Source of the DNA: Leuctra nigra | Taxonomy: Eukaryota; Arthropoda; Insecta; Plecoptera; Leuctridae | Direction: 5' to 3' | DNA: 64,000 nt | NCBI GenBank assembly: GCA_934045905.1 | Contig: OW203762.1 | Span: forward strand, 38,851,702-38,915,701 | In this document: positions 30,765-51,100 of the stretch, in pieces | How positions within the stretch are numbered: position 1 is the first letter of the stretch | Layout: each line of letters begins with the position of its first letter | Notes under the pieces: model-generated | What the model saw: only the letters and a program-made list of their open reading frames with translations | The model's database searches: none | What the model was told of the DNA's origin: nothing | Made by a program: the position numbers and the translations under genes

Positions 30765-31517
30765 TATTTAACATAGACTTCAATCCCAGCGAGCCCTTTA
30801 CAACCCTTCAACTAGGGCGAGGGGGGAGAGATAACGTGACTTGTAATTACTAGTGACACATTTCACAGAAAGATGACGATTAATAAGAGTGTGTCATTTA
30901 TCAACGACGTCAAAAATACGCGTAAACAATGGTATTATTTGAAATGTTAAAAATTCATTTTGGAATGATTTAGGAAAGTTCTTTTATAGGGTAGTATCAA
31001 CGATTTTTAATAGAAATGCCAGTTGTGTCGCAGTTAATGTCAACAGAAGGGTTGTGGAAGAGGAGTGAGATTATGATTTAACATTGCTGCATTTTATCAT
31101 GGAGATCGTAAACACGATGAAAAACAGCATATCATCGTCCTGCTTGTAGCTATGACTCCAACCAGATACCCACCGTTGACAATTTCACAGCATTATCTTT
31201 AGTTGGTACTTATATTCAATTATTTTTCTCAGAATCATTTCGAGCCGAGTTTTCGTAAACAATCAAATATTAACAGGACCTCTAAGGTCCTGAGAGGAGT
31301 GTGAGGAGATAATCAGGCTCAATGTTGTATCTTGTAAATATGGACGATTCAAATAGCATTTCCACGGTGAAATAAAATGTACCTAGCTAACTGGAATACA
31401 ATTTAAAAACCACTCAACTCTTGGAAAACTGGTATTATACACAATTAAAAACAAGTTAAAAACAATATTTCGATGAAATTCAGGTCTTAATCAGGCAACT
31501 GACGACTTTTGCCAGCT

Positions 31518-31537
31518 CCCCCCCCCCCCCCCCCCCC
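31518..31537 (+). repeat. C homopolymer, 20 bases
   Basis: A pure C run (G on the minus strand). Another C-rich tract lies at about 31907-31924. Confidence 0.95.
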
Positions 31538-32694
31538 TTTTCATCAAAAAACCACCATGACTCACTTCCGTCAAAACTAAAAGTACGAACAGTCCTAATA
31601 ACTAAAGGTAAATGAGTCAGGTACATATATCACAGATTACTTTTGACAACAGTTTCTTGATGTCAGAGTCAACAAAATGGAATAACAATTGGAATACTAA
31701 TGATTGTAATTTCAATGAAATAACTACTGAAAATATTACCAAACACTAAATTTTTATACAACACGATATTACAATTCTTAAATCGATTCAAATCCAAGTT
31801 TTCACATAATTTTCACATATCGGTAACTTATATTTTCAAACCGTCAAACAATATCTGAAATCTAATTTGAAGTCAATTTTTAAATGAAGAGCTCTGAGGC
31901 ACGCTCCCCCCCTCCCCCTCCCCCATTCCACCACCTAGCCAAAGAGAGTCATGCGATTTTTGTTTCCTATCAGCCCTTAGTTATCAAAATCCTGACAAAC
32001 TTCGCTCCCAAGTAGTTTTATCACATTGCGTTCAGAAAGACAATAAAAACAGAGTCTACTTACTCCCGACAAATGGTTGCATGATTATTAGACTCGAAAA
32101 CAAAATGATGCCAACTCAAGAATTTATACGGCATATTGTTTTATAGCTTCCATTATAATTTACATTCAGAAACGAACCAGTGGCCTCTAGCATGCCACAG
32201 CGAAGTGGCATTACGGGAGAGTGATTGTAATATTGACCATTTATTACACAAGGAGATAAATAAGTCGAGATAATTAATTAGTTTCTTGCAAAGAAGAGCT
32301 GTATTAGGAATCAGGAAAGCAATATATCTTTTCGAATTAAGGAGAGTGTGTTTATTATCTGCCATTTTCAAACTGAATAATGTTCAGAGCGATTCTCCTT
32401 TACATTTCTACGCATAATTTTTGTTTTCATGGGAAACATTTTCTTAGTAGACTAGATTTATTTTCACCAATAAAATAATTAAATACAAACATGCGATCTA
32501 CTTACCTACGGCATTTACTACATTTGAGAATGACAAATCAAAGTAGAATCAACTCCATAAAAGTATGCCTGTTGTTCTACGGTCTCACAACGATCGCTTT
32601 CACAACGAAAGATTTCTGAACAACGGTGTTTTTAATTTCACTGACATAAAACGAGAAGATCTGTACCAGGAAAATGTTAAAATGTACACTTCTA
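31538..32694. other. Non-coding stretch
   Basis: No supported gene. A short plus-strand frame at about 32287-32409 (LQRRAVLGIRKAIYLFE...) vaguely recalls the C-terminal region of LINE reverse transcriptases, but it is too short and has no supporting frame upstream. Confidence 0.4.
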
Positions 32695-32956
32695 GGATAG
32701 AACACTTGTATTATAATAAAACCCATATAAAATGGACCGCGATATTTCGCCGACTCGTTCGGTCAGCTTGCTCAGGCGAAACTGACGAGACGACACCAAA
32801 ACAAAACAAACCTTGAGGTCACTTTAAGCTAGTAGTTAGGTTTGTTTTCTTTTGGTGTTGTCTCGTCAGTCTCACCTGAGGAAACCGACCGAACGGGTCA
32901 GCGAAATATCGCGGTCCATTTCATATGGGTTTTATTTATAATACCAGTGTTTATCC
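32695..32956. mobile_element. Fold-back element: two inverted 118-base copies with 26-base spacer
   Basis: The left arm (32695-32812) and right arm (32839-32956) are inverted copies, with about nine in ten bases identical. Both contain GGACCGCGATATTTCGC and a CTGACGAGAC region. The right arm has CTGAGGA (32876-32882) followed after a short GC-rich stem by GAAA (32903-32906) and GTC (32914-32916), in the order of a hammerhead ribozyme core. Such cores are known in Penelope-like retroelement ends, which also often lie in inverted pairs. I could not fold a convincing stem III, so the ribozyme reading is tentative. Confidence 0.65.
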
Positions 32957-33749
32957 TTTTTAAGCTTTAATATTTAAAAACTAAATATTATATTTTTAAC
33001 ATTATGTATTAAGCCGCCATAATTGTGTAAAGTATTTAAAAAAAAATGTATCTCGGTGTTAAATCTACTTATTAGAAATATAAGTTTACGTCGAAATCTG
33101 CAGTCCTTTTTAAATAAACTGCAAGGAACAATGCTTGGCAATATTCAAACATTGCTACTTTACTCAAATAAGAGAAGTCTAAGATTTATCGTGGCTCCTC
33201 GAGGACCACTAACTCAACATTGCCACGTGGTGAATGCAGATTATATCTTCTCCATAAACCGGAACAAAAGCTGCTGGAGGTATCTTTAATATGTACCTAA
33301 TGTAGGCCCCGAGCTTTCATGTGGAATTGCAGCACAAAAGCTCGACTTCAAGATAGGAAAATCAAATTAATCAAAGAGTCTAAACTTTGCGTTGTTGGAA
33401 CCGATTCCCAGACGTAACTGCCTCGCCCCTCTTTGATTGTTCTTTCACACCTCTGATGCTATCAAAGTCTTTAACTTTAAGGGTTTGGCTGCCAAAAGTC
33501 TTCAACAAATTGAATAAGAATCGAATGCAGGAAACATGCAGTGATTTTCTCTGTTTTTGGATTTTTTATGTTCGTTATATACAGGTCAAAACATTCTTCT
33601 TATTTATATCGAACATCATTATTACATTTAGTTAGTTTCAAGAGTTTCAACTTACAATGTATTCTTCTTTGTAAATCCGCTGAGATTTTTCTAAACTGCC
33701 GTGACATTGTAATATGGTATGCATCTTCTCTTTGTTTTTCATTTAAAAC
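32957..33749. other. Non-coding stretch
   Basis: AT-rich, with several short overlapping frames of no recognisable character. Confidence 0.45.
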
Positions 33750-34005
33750 GCTTGACAGGTGATCTTGTTTACTTTAATTTCCCTAGCGCTTGTTTGCAAA
33801 TTGCTCGCTGGTCGGTCAGCCACGAAGGGTTGTGATGCTGCGGGTGTTTGATGATGGTGGGGGGAGGGGGAGGGATTGGACCGGAAGAGTGGAGACCGAT
33901 GGGCCACGGCGGAGCCACCGGAGCCGGAACCACGAGCAACCCTGACGTCACGTGACGAACACGTGATCACAGCTCAACGCCGGGGAGACAAATGTCGGTA
34001 AGTTG
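33750..34005 (+). promoter_or_regulatory. CpG-rich patch with CRE and two E-boxes, candidate promoter
   Basis: TGACGTCA (33943-33950) overlaps CACGTG (33949-33954), and a second CACGTG follows at 33960. Thirty bases on, ATGTCG is followed by a consensus donor GTAAGT (33998-34003). This could be a first exon whose partner lies elsewhere, or chance. No coding frame is defined. Confidence 0.3.
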
Positions 34006-34842
34006 ACGAGATGAGCTTTGAGAACGAAGTCAGCTTTCTTAAAGTATCACTTGGGATTAAATTAGTTTGTCAATTCAACGAACGACTTAATGATTCTAAC
34101 TAAGTGGACCCATTATCTTTCTCATCTAAATTATAAGCTTTTATTAGTCATAATAGGACGAGGTAACTACGCATGGTTTGAAAGAATTTGAGTAATTTTG
34201 GCGCGTGCATGTGTGCGGAATTATCTTTGCATTTTCCATTAACGTTAGTTAAAATCAAGTTGACCTCAAGTTGGAAACATACGTATGTCACTTTAGTTCA
34301 GCAATAAAGCAATGGTTCAGATCAGTTTTAGAACCAGAAGTAATTCACATTCCTACCTACTTTCATTTTAGTGGTGTACGTCGTTCTATAACTACTGTTG
34401 TTGTTTGTTTGTTTCGTTTGGATGGCCCCACTTAATAAAAGTATTTCGGCCAGTTTCGATTTCAATTTGATCTTGAATTTCACTCAATACGACCATTCAA
34501 TTAGAATTAGATGGTAGATAATACATGTGATAGATTAGTTAAAATTAGAGTTGCACTAAAAGACTAATATTTTAGCCGATGCTAATAGATTTCGGTAAGT
34601 AATAATAACTAGCTGTCTGAGCACATTGTGGTTCAATGGCGATGAATCTCCACGCTAACCACGACCTCCCGGGAACGTGGCAGCACGAAGACTCAGCTAT
34701 AACTACTGGCTAGTAGTGGCGACACATTCATGGGAATGATGTGGATGATAGGGAGGAGATTACGATGGAGAACAAAATATTATTATGGAACCTTTTCATC
34801 ATTTATACAGGGCTGGTACTGCATGAGCCATCTTTCTTCGTT
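34006..34842. other. Non-coding stretch
   Basis: AT-rich, with no supported gene or repeat. It ends at the left inverted repeat of the element that follows. Confidence 0.45.
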
Positions 34843-35236
34843 GCAATTCGCGTTTTCGGGCTGACCAGATGGCAGCACTTTCCAGTCTGTTATAACCACC
34901 ATGACACTTAAATGTCATGCTCCGGGACGCGGATTGGTTTGTTTACGTTGGTTTGGTGTCATGGTGTCATGGCGGAATGAAGTGTCAGTGAAGGTGGAAT
35001 AACTTGTGAGTTGTGTTGTTTACGTTATTACTTTGTTATTACTTCATATTATCATTTCCACCAGATTCCTCACCATAATTGTGGTTCATTTCCGAAGATA
35101 ATAAGTAGGTACTGCCTTTCTGATTAAAATGACATTGATAACATCAATAAAAATGGCGGCCGTGGCCGAAACGAAAACGATTGCGTCTACAGTCTCACAC
35201 TAGATTGTGCCCCCTTTGCTCGAAAACGCGAATAGC
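34843..35236. mobile_element. Possible small MITE with 20-base TIRs
   Basis: GCAATTCGCGTTTTCGGGC at the left end matches the reverse complement of the right end (GCTATTCGCGTTTTCGAGC) with two differences. TT lies outside both ends, too short to count as a target duplication. The interior has a CATGACA/TGTCATG hairpin, AATGGCGGCC and no ORF. Confidence 0.4.
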
Positions 35237-38200
35237 TTAGGACAAATTGTGTCTGATCTTTTGTTTTCATAAATAACACTACCAATACATACCTTAAGGT
35301 TTAAATTTATTGAGAATAATATTTTTACAGCAGATAAAGTTTTGTAGTTGTTACGTCACTTGAAGATTAACTGCTAAATTGTGAAGCTAAAACGATGTTT
35401 ACTCATATGAGCTATGTATAGCTATTGCGAAACCGTCAATTTTCACTGAAACTCTAGCTCTAGGTTTACGAACATTTCAATCAAACTGTTAAAAAGTTAA
35501 CAACATTTTGTTTGACGATAATGTCTGATGATATTATAGGGAAGAATTATAATAATTTGAAGAGTGCTTTGCGAAGTAAATTTTGGAAACAGCCGAACTT
35601 TTCCAAACTAAAATAATGTTTATATTATACAGAAAAAAGAGGGCATAGTTCAACTGGTAAATTTTATCTTGCCAACCATTAAAATCCACAACGTCGAGTG
35701 GATGTATTTTTTTAATGCGAATTCAACTGGAAAAATATACAAACATCTCTTTTATACCTACAGCCATTTTATTGAACAACTATAGATACCTGCGCAAACA
35801 AAAACACACGTTCAATTTTCACGTACCTTCTCTTCAACTTAATTAAACTTCCGATAGAATCACATTGCATTAGCTTTCACCAAATGTCAAGAGTTCTCGT
35901 CGAATGGACGTGAAATTCAGAACTGAGTTTGATGACGATCGACGCGGCGCGTTGCGTTTTCAATGAAGAGACTAGATGGTCCATCACCTCCAGATATTAC
36001 CACTTTGTTTGATTGTGGCGCTCGAAACTTTGACTGCCGTGTCAACAAAGTTAGACCCTCGTCGAGATTTCCACGCCACACGTCGGATACAACGATCATG
36101 ATGTACCAAACAATCGAGTCAAACACAGATTTTGTGTTGTCGACAAACATAACTCGGAGCCTATTGACTCACTGATTCAACGCGTCACTTTAGGGACTGG
36201 TGTTTCCTATTGATGTGTGTATTTATATATGGCATGTCATCGGTGCTGATTGTGTGAGTAATGATTGTGGCGTCTTGGCTAACTATCGCGTCATATATCA
36301 CGTGATGTAATGTGATTCATTCGTTGATCAGCTAGACTATTGTACTTGATTGGAAGTGATGAAGAAGATTTGGTACATAATCATGTAGAGAAGAGGTTAT
36401 GATGCCACTGGGTTAAAAGTATATTGGGATGAAGATAGCAGTTTAAAAATATATTAGTCGCATTACAGTTAAACATTATAGAGTACGGTCTAAGGTAAAA
36501 GAGCTTGAGCTGTTCTATGGTTATTGCAATTTGGTTTTGGTTATTGGTAAAAAATATTTGTGAAGCGATAATATCTATTGGTTCTATAAAATTATGCAAT
36601 CCGGTTCCTAAAAATGAGGCAGAACAGCTATATGTTCAATAAATAAACTAAAAAGTTGTTACACTTGTGTATTTTCTAAAGTTTCTTATACTTTAAACAA
36701 GCTTCCAAAAGCGCGGCTATTATTCCAGTTTAATTTGTGAAACTCGGCACCTCCACCTACTTTCAAGTGTAACTTCTGATTATTCAACAACCTACAAGTG
36801 TGAACATCTCCCTCTCCATTTCACTCTAACCGCCCTACCTCTATCTCACTCTCACTTTAGTTTCCTGAAGGTGGTCAGTACAGACGTTCAGGAAACACTT
36901 GCGAATTGCCTCCTTCCGGACCGCCGACCTCGCCCCCCCCCCCCTCACACCCCATCCGACCACGCTATATTAGCGCTATCTCTTGAGAATCCACTGCAAC
37001 TTGGGTGCATCTCAACGACGCTATAAACTCTCATTGCGTCGCAAGTTCGAGCACAGGTGGGTGCATTATTATGCAACATGATGAGGTTTTAACTTCGAGC
37101 AGACAGTTTCAAACAATCTTGAAGATGTTGGTGGTAATTTTAAATTATGTGTGGTCTTGTGAATGATATATGAAGCAGCTGAGTAAGAAGCAGTTTGTTG
37201 TTGAAATATAACACTTATAACAACAAAACAATTATGAAATAAGCAAGAAAGTAAACGCTCGTTTCATGATGAAGTAGCTTTTATGATACAGTTTATATCA
37301 CAGAGCTCTGATTAAGTGTTTAGAAATGATGTTATGTGTATCAATATAAGTTAACAATTTAATGTATAATAATGCTTCTCAAATTTCTCAGCATTATGAT
37401 ATTTAGTATCTGTGACGCCGTGAATGGAAGCTATCTATTAGCTGATTACTCTACCTGAGATGCTCTCTTGGTTGTTTACTTTTGGTTGTATATACAACAA
37501 ATACATAGTAAGTAGTATGTAACTAATATGTGAATTACCGCCGCAAGGCGTGATGTGGTTTAATATTAATGCGCGATGAGGTATTTCACGAGAAACATAG
37601 TGCGCTAGCGCGGAGGAACTTTGCTTTTAAAGAGAGTGCTGAGGCTTACTTACTTACGTGGCTGTTTATTTGCTTGTTTTATCATAATAATATGTTTCTA
37701 AATAGAAGTTGTGGCTGTAAGTTTGCTACTGTGATGGAAAGGTTATACTCCGGTGAAGGTGGAAATTGGCATCATCTTCACAATGCAAGGGTTGAATTAG
37801 TTATGCGAGATCTACAAAAGACGAGATGTTATTGTTTTATGAAGATGTTTGAAAGGTATTATATACAGCGTGATCTTGTTGTTAAATTTATAATTAGGTG
37901 TTGTTTGACGAAAGTCAGCAGCAAGAGTACAGGTGAAGTTAGAAATTAGATTTGAAGAAAAGTTCTACAATTGTTAGCGCAAATTCATAAACTAATTTAA
38001 AAGAGAATGAAATATAACTACCTACAATTCATAGATTGCAGATCTTCTTTTGTTTCATATCAGCAATGCAAATAATTGAAGTTTTCCCCCGAGGATGGAC
38101 AATGTTGTCACGATCATTAGCACCGTATTGTGACGTCGCAAATGTTTACTTCTGGACTTAACATCTTTTGAGAATGAGGCTCTAATCGTCCAGGTAGCCA

Positions 38201-39146
38201 TTAAATCTATCAACATTTTGATCAAAAAAATCAGACTCACTGCTAGTCTGAATGGTGCTATCAAGATGGTCGTCAATAATTAGACGAATAATTTTTTCCG
38301 CTGAAGTTAGGCACCGAAATTCAGATTAAAAAAGGAAAGTATTTTTGCAGTTCAATTGAGTGGGTAAGATGTTTTATTCTACACCATTCAAAATGATTCT
38401 TCTTCGCAATAAAATCTCTTCGATATATTATTCAATATTCCAATCATACTTTGAAAATGTGTTCGTTAATTTATTGATCAAAACTGAAATACATCTTATT
38501 TCACGAGACAGGGACGCATGTTCACTTCTATTTTCTAAACCCCTGGACGCACCCCGTCTACCACCCACCCCCTTTATTAGGTGCAACCGGTGCACCACTC
38601 TGCTACACAATATAGCGCTCTTGGAATGATGGCGGAGCGCTCCATAGAGCTCGCCAGTTTAATTTGCAGCCAAAGCCCGGGGATGGGGGGGGGGGGCGTT
38701 TATCACGCAGGATAGGACAGATTAATGCAATGCGTATCATGCCGACTAGATGACGAGTTTCACTTCCCATGGATCATGAATGTGGTCAGACTTCATGTGG
38801 AATTACACACATCGCATTGTTTCATTACACTATTTATACTTGTTTTAAAGTGCTCTGTAGTGTTCTTCGAAACTATTTATATTCGAACCAAAATTGAATT
38901 TTTTGTTTGAGTTTTCGTGATTCTTAATTAAAGCTAAATAAATAGTGTTAACTTTAGTGATTGAAATTTTTCTGTGACACAATTTGTATATCTTTTTAAA
39001 TTTAAAATCGTAAAATTACAGGGAATGTACTGGAAGTCTCGTTCCATTTATTTTTTAAATATTAAAATGGTTCAAGAAGGAATTCAAGCAACCTAACTAC
39101 TTATTAAAACCTTCAATAAAATAATTTTGGAGCACTTATCGAACCA
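35237..39146. other. Non-coding stretch
   Basis: No supported gene. It contains C12 (36933-36944), G12 (38685-38696) and a perfect hairpin GTTTCCTGAA/TTCAGGAAAC (36860-36896). TATAAA near 37022 is followed by a donor-like CAG|GTGGGT at about 37056. A 126-codon frame (37569-37949) shows no known domain. Confidence 0.4.
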
Positions 39147-39193
39147 TGTGCGCGTCGTACAACTTGACTGGCGTGGAGCGACCGCTCCACTAG
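39147..39193 (+). mobile_element. Second copy of the hairpin-CTAG terminal sequence
   Basis: TGTGCGCGTCGTACAACTTG and the following GTGGAGCG-AC-CGCTCCAC-TAG match 4469-4517 with a few differences. Nothing upstream resembles the 4 kb element, so this is a truncated copy or another family member. The end CTAG is followed by AT in both copies. Confidence 0.55.
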
Positions 39194-39775
39194 ATATAGT
39201 TAACATTTAAGTTTTTTATGTCCGGTATTTGAGTCTCAAATTTGTCTGAGAATATTGTTGGAATTTTGCAGTCGTCTATTTGAGCTTTCGAAGTTCTGGT
39301 GGAGGTGCCGTGTGCAAACAGTGACGTGTGCCAACATAAAGTTGATTATCTGCCAGAATCGATTACACACACTTCCATACCAATCCTGTAAATACACTCT
39401 GACGTTACTGGTCTCACGATGTACCAAATAAATGCAAAACTAATTTCTATTCTGGTGCCACCAATTAATTTAGGTCCACAAAGTACGTATGAGGTAGGTA
39501 TACTCAACAATGAAAATTGTCTCAAAACTACGTATAGAAGGTTTTCAGGTCAGGAAAATTTCTTTTGCTCTATTACGTTAAAAATTTTCAAATCAAGTAA
39601 ATTATTTTTTATTGGTTTGCTGAACTTTTAAAATGTGTTATTTGTTTTCCATGCATTCTTGTGACTAATAAACCAAAGCGAGAATTGAGCCGATCTTTGC
39701 ATACCTATACTATAGATGGCAGATCTCATTTATAAAATCATTTTAACAATCATTTTCTTGATGGCTGTCCTCTCT

Positions 39776-39845
39776 GGTCTAACAGCTCAGTTGGTAGAGC
39801 TCTTAGCAGGTGAGGACTCCCGGGTTCGAACCCAAGTTCGGTCAT
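39776..39845 (+). other. tRNA-derived fragment (pseudo-tRNA or SINE head)
   Basis: The stretch has a D-arm GCTC-AGTTGGTA-GAGC and an intact B-box GGGTTCGAACCC. The anticodon arm is shortened and no acceptor stem forms, so it is not a functional tRNA. It ends GTTCGGTCA then TTTTTCAC, as does the copy at 2044, which suggests one repeat family. Confidence 0.6.
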
Positions 39846-48156
<8,311 letters not shown>

Positions 48157-51100
48157 CGACTCCACTCAGTTGATGTCTGCAACCCCTCCTACAGCAAGCA
48201 GATCAAAATGCCTAACACAGGCAATGTTCCCGAGTTAACGTGTAGTTTTAAAGCGCAAGCATATATCCCTGCAGACACAATAGACATTGGAGATAAGGAC
48301 AAATCAAATTACAAAACACGGCATCTCGGAAAGTAGACGGCTGCCTTGCATCGGTTTTCGTTCGTTCGTAGCGTCTTTGAAACAGGAGAATAAGACGAGA
48401 AGTTCATGTTTCCTATCTTATGTGATATTCTGACTTTGTGAAGGCGACATGATAAAAGTAATAGGCGGATGCTTCACTCTTGGTGACAGAATTTTAATGT
48501 GTTACGTTTTAAGAACAAAAATCTCGGGGAAGGAATTCAGTGGCTTGAGTCCAAATTATCCCGACAATTTAATATTAATATACCAAATGAACGCCTAATA
48601 TTTACTAACATAGTCTGTATCAAAGTTACAATGATAATAAAAAAAAGCAAAAATATAGGGTCAAACATTATCTAATTGATTATGTTTGTTTTCCATTCAG
48701 CTTATAGTACATTCCAAAATGTGGATCTCACTAGCTACTCAATTTTGTATAACCAAACAGAAGAACAATAGATCTTGACAATGGACTTCCTCTATAAAAA
48801 TATTTTACATCTTAATTAACACAATAATATTAATGAACGGCATTAACGTAAAAAAAACTCTTCCTCCCCTTCATCCTATCTTTGACGACTTGTCTACGTT
48901 CCCATTCCCACTGCAATTCATCCCACTGGCTTTATAATCCCCAGTAATAAACCGTGCAGCAATCGTAAATCGCATTCTTCGTCCAAATTGAACATTTGCC
49001 AATCGTAAAGCTCCGTGGAGCGTACGTCAAGAGCTCGCAACTAACTTGACACAAGCGAAAGAACCAGACATATTCATTACTTGGCCAAGAGCTAACCAAT
49101 TCCAGAATACTTTCTCTCTGTTTTGGAATGCGACTGAAGATAATTGGACCTTAGGAGAAATGATATTAATTAGCTGAGTTATTGGCGTAGGAAATGAAAT
49201 ACATTTTGTTCGTGGATCGGCAAAGAGTAGATTTGTTTTGTTATTTTGGGGTGGAGGTGTCGGACTCAATGACTTCATGTTCTATCAAGACAACCATACT
49301 AATGCCAAATTATCAAGGAAGTATCAATAAAGCTACTTCGTGGAATAGTTTGTCACATAATCTCTTGCAAAATTGCTTAACTTCTATACTAATTTTTATA
49401 CACGACATTAAGTGAAACGTGCCAAGTAGAAGTATGCCAAATCAGGATTCAAACTTGAATTAACAGATTAATGAATGGCTAACTTCTTAAGCTGCGTTTG
49501 GAACTCGGCTTTAGCCATGGGTCTGACGTCACAGACAGCGCTATCGGCAAATAGACTGCAGCTTGTGTTGCCAGTGACGTCATTCTATCGTCGTAGAAGA
49601 AATCTGTTATCAAACGCAAATGATTTAGTCTCTTCGGTGTCTGTCGCAGCTTAAAATCAAAATTAAAATATCTTCTGTATTTTGAATGGCGCCTTATAAA
49701 ATATTGTAAAAACTAAAGAAACTAAATTTGAATTAGACTAAAGAAATGTAGAAGAGTAAAATAAGGTTAATTAGAGCAAGAGGTTATGAAGCATTAACTT
49801 GTTGTTGTAAACTTCTATATGCATATTAATAATTGCGTGAGATAATATGCTTCCTTCTTTACCGTGTTATCTTTAATATCCAAGTTTTGAAGAGGTTTTA
49901 TTTTCAAGAGGGTGGAAATTACATCGTTCTTTTCCCAGTTGCGAGGCAATAATCCCCAAACCCACATCTAATTTGGCAATCTCTAATTAGCACAAACTGA
50001 CACTTGATACGTCGTCCTAGCTTGGAGGGAGCTGCACTAGATGGCTGACACTCATTGAAAGATGCTCAGTAAACTTTTTGACGCGTGTTTTAAACAAGCT
50101 TATTACAACACTGGAGAAAAGAGGGGATTTAAAAGCACTTAGTGAGCGTCTTCGTGGATATTGATAATTAAAAATCTTAGCTTTAAGACTTACTGAAAAG
50201 TTGCTTCAACAGAGAATTACAATAATCTGCTTGGGAAGAACTGTGCAGTAAGAGAGTTCTTTGAACGTTGCACTGGAAAAGATCCAGTGTAATTAGTAGG
50301 TTTTATTCACACCGAAAAAAGAAAACAAATATGTATTTAAATTCGGAATAAATTTTTGTTACAGATCATATTTTATTTTATGCGTCACTATCTTGAAAAA
50401 ATTCGTATTTATTTTACTATAAGTTGACTTGTTCAGTTCTTCTATCAAAATGTCCTGGAGAGAAATGTGTCATCGTTAGAATCAACGACCCGCGGCGGCT
50501 GAGAGGATATTTTACTTTTTTTCTCTCTTTTTCATCTTCTTTATGAAGCCAACTGAACAACATTTTGCATCCTATTTTCCTGAGTGTCTATTTCCCGTAG
50601 ATCTTTCTCGTGTTGAATCCCAAGCAAAAGGATGAAATCCACTTATCAGTTTTATATCTCCCCAACCCACTGACGCCGCCGTTCGGACCTCGCGGCCTAC
50701 TGCTTTTAGCCTGAGCCACTTACGCCCTATCATCGAGAGCGTCGCGACGGCCTATCGACGGGGCGACGCCTCATAGAGAGGAATATCTTGTAGACAATTT
50801 CTTAAAACTGAATGAACAACAATCTCTTCTTCTTCGTCACAAGCAATGAGAATTTCCTCCTTGGAGACAAACGGGGACTCGAACGTCGGGCCGAGTTAGA
50901 CGACTTCGAAGTCGCAACTTCGTTGAAAGAACTCTCAAATATTTAACTGAATCAGCCTCTGAGGCTCAAGATACATTCTTCTCGTTTCTTCGCGTTTCAG
51001 ACTTGGAAAAAACCCTCACATTTGTCTCGTACGAATTAAATATAGATAAAGATCCTTTTCAAACATGCTTGATTTCGTTTCCTATTAATTCCATTTAGAT

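Noticed and set aside
32287..32409. Reverse-transcriptase-like phrase LQRRAVLGIRKAIYLFE
   Set aside because: Too short, with a stop-filled frame upstream and no conserved catalytic motif.
37569..37949. 126-codon plus-strand frame
   Set aside because: No motif, and amino-acid composition is typical of random AT-rich DNA.
39776..39845. Functional tRNA gene
   Set aside because: The anticodon arm is shortened and the acceptor stem does not pair, so it was kept as a tRNA-derived fragment instead.
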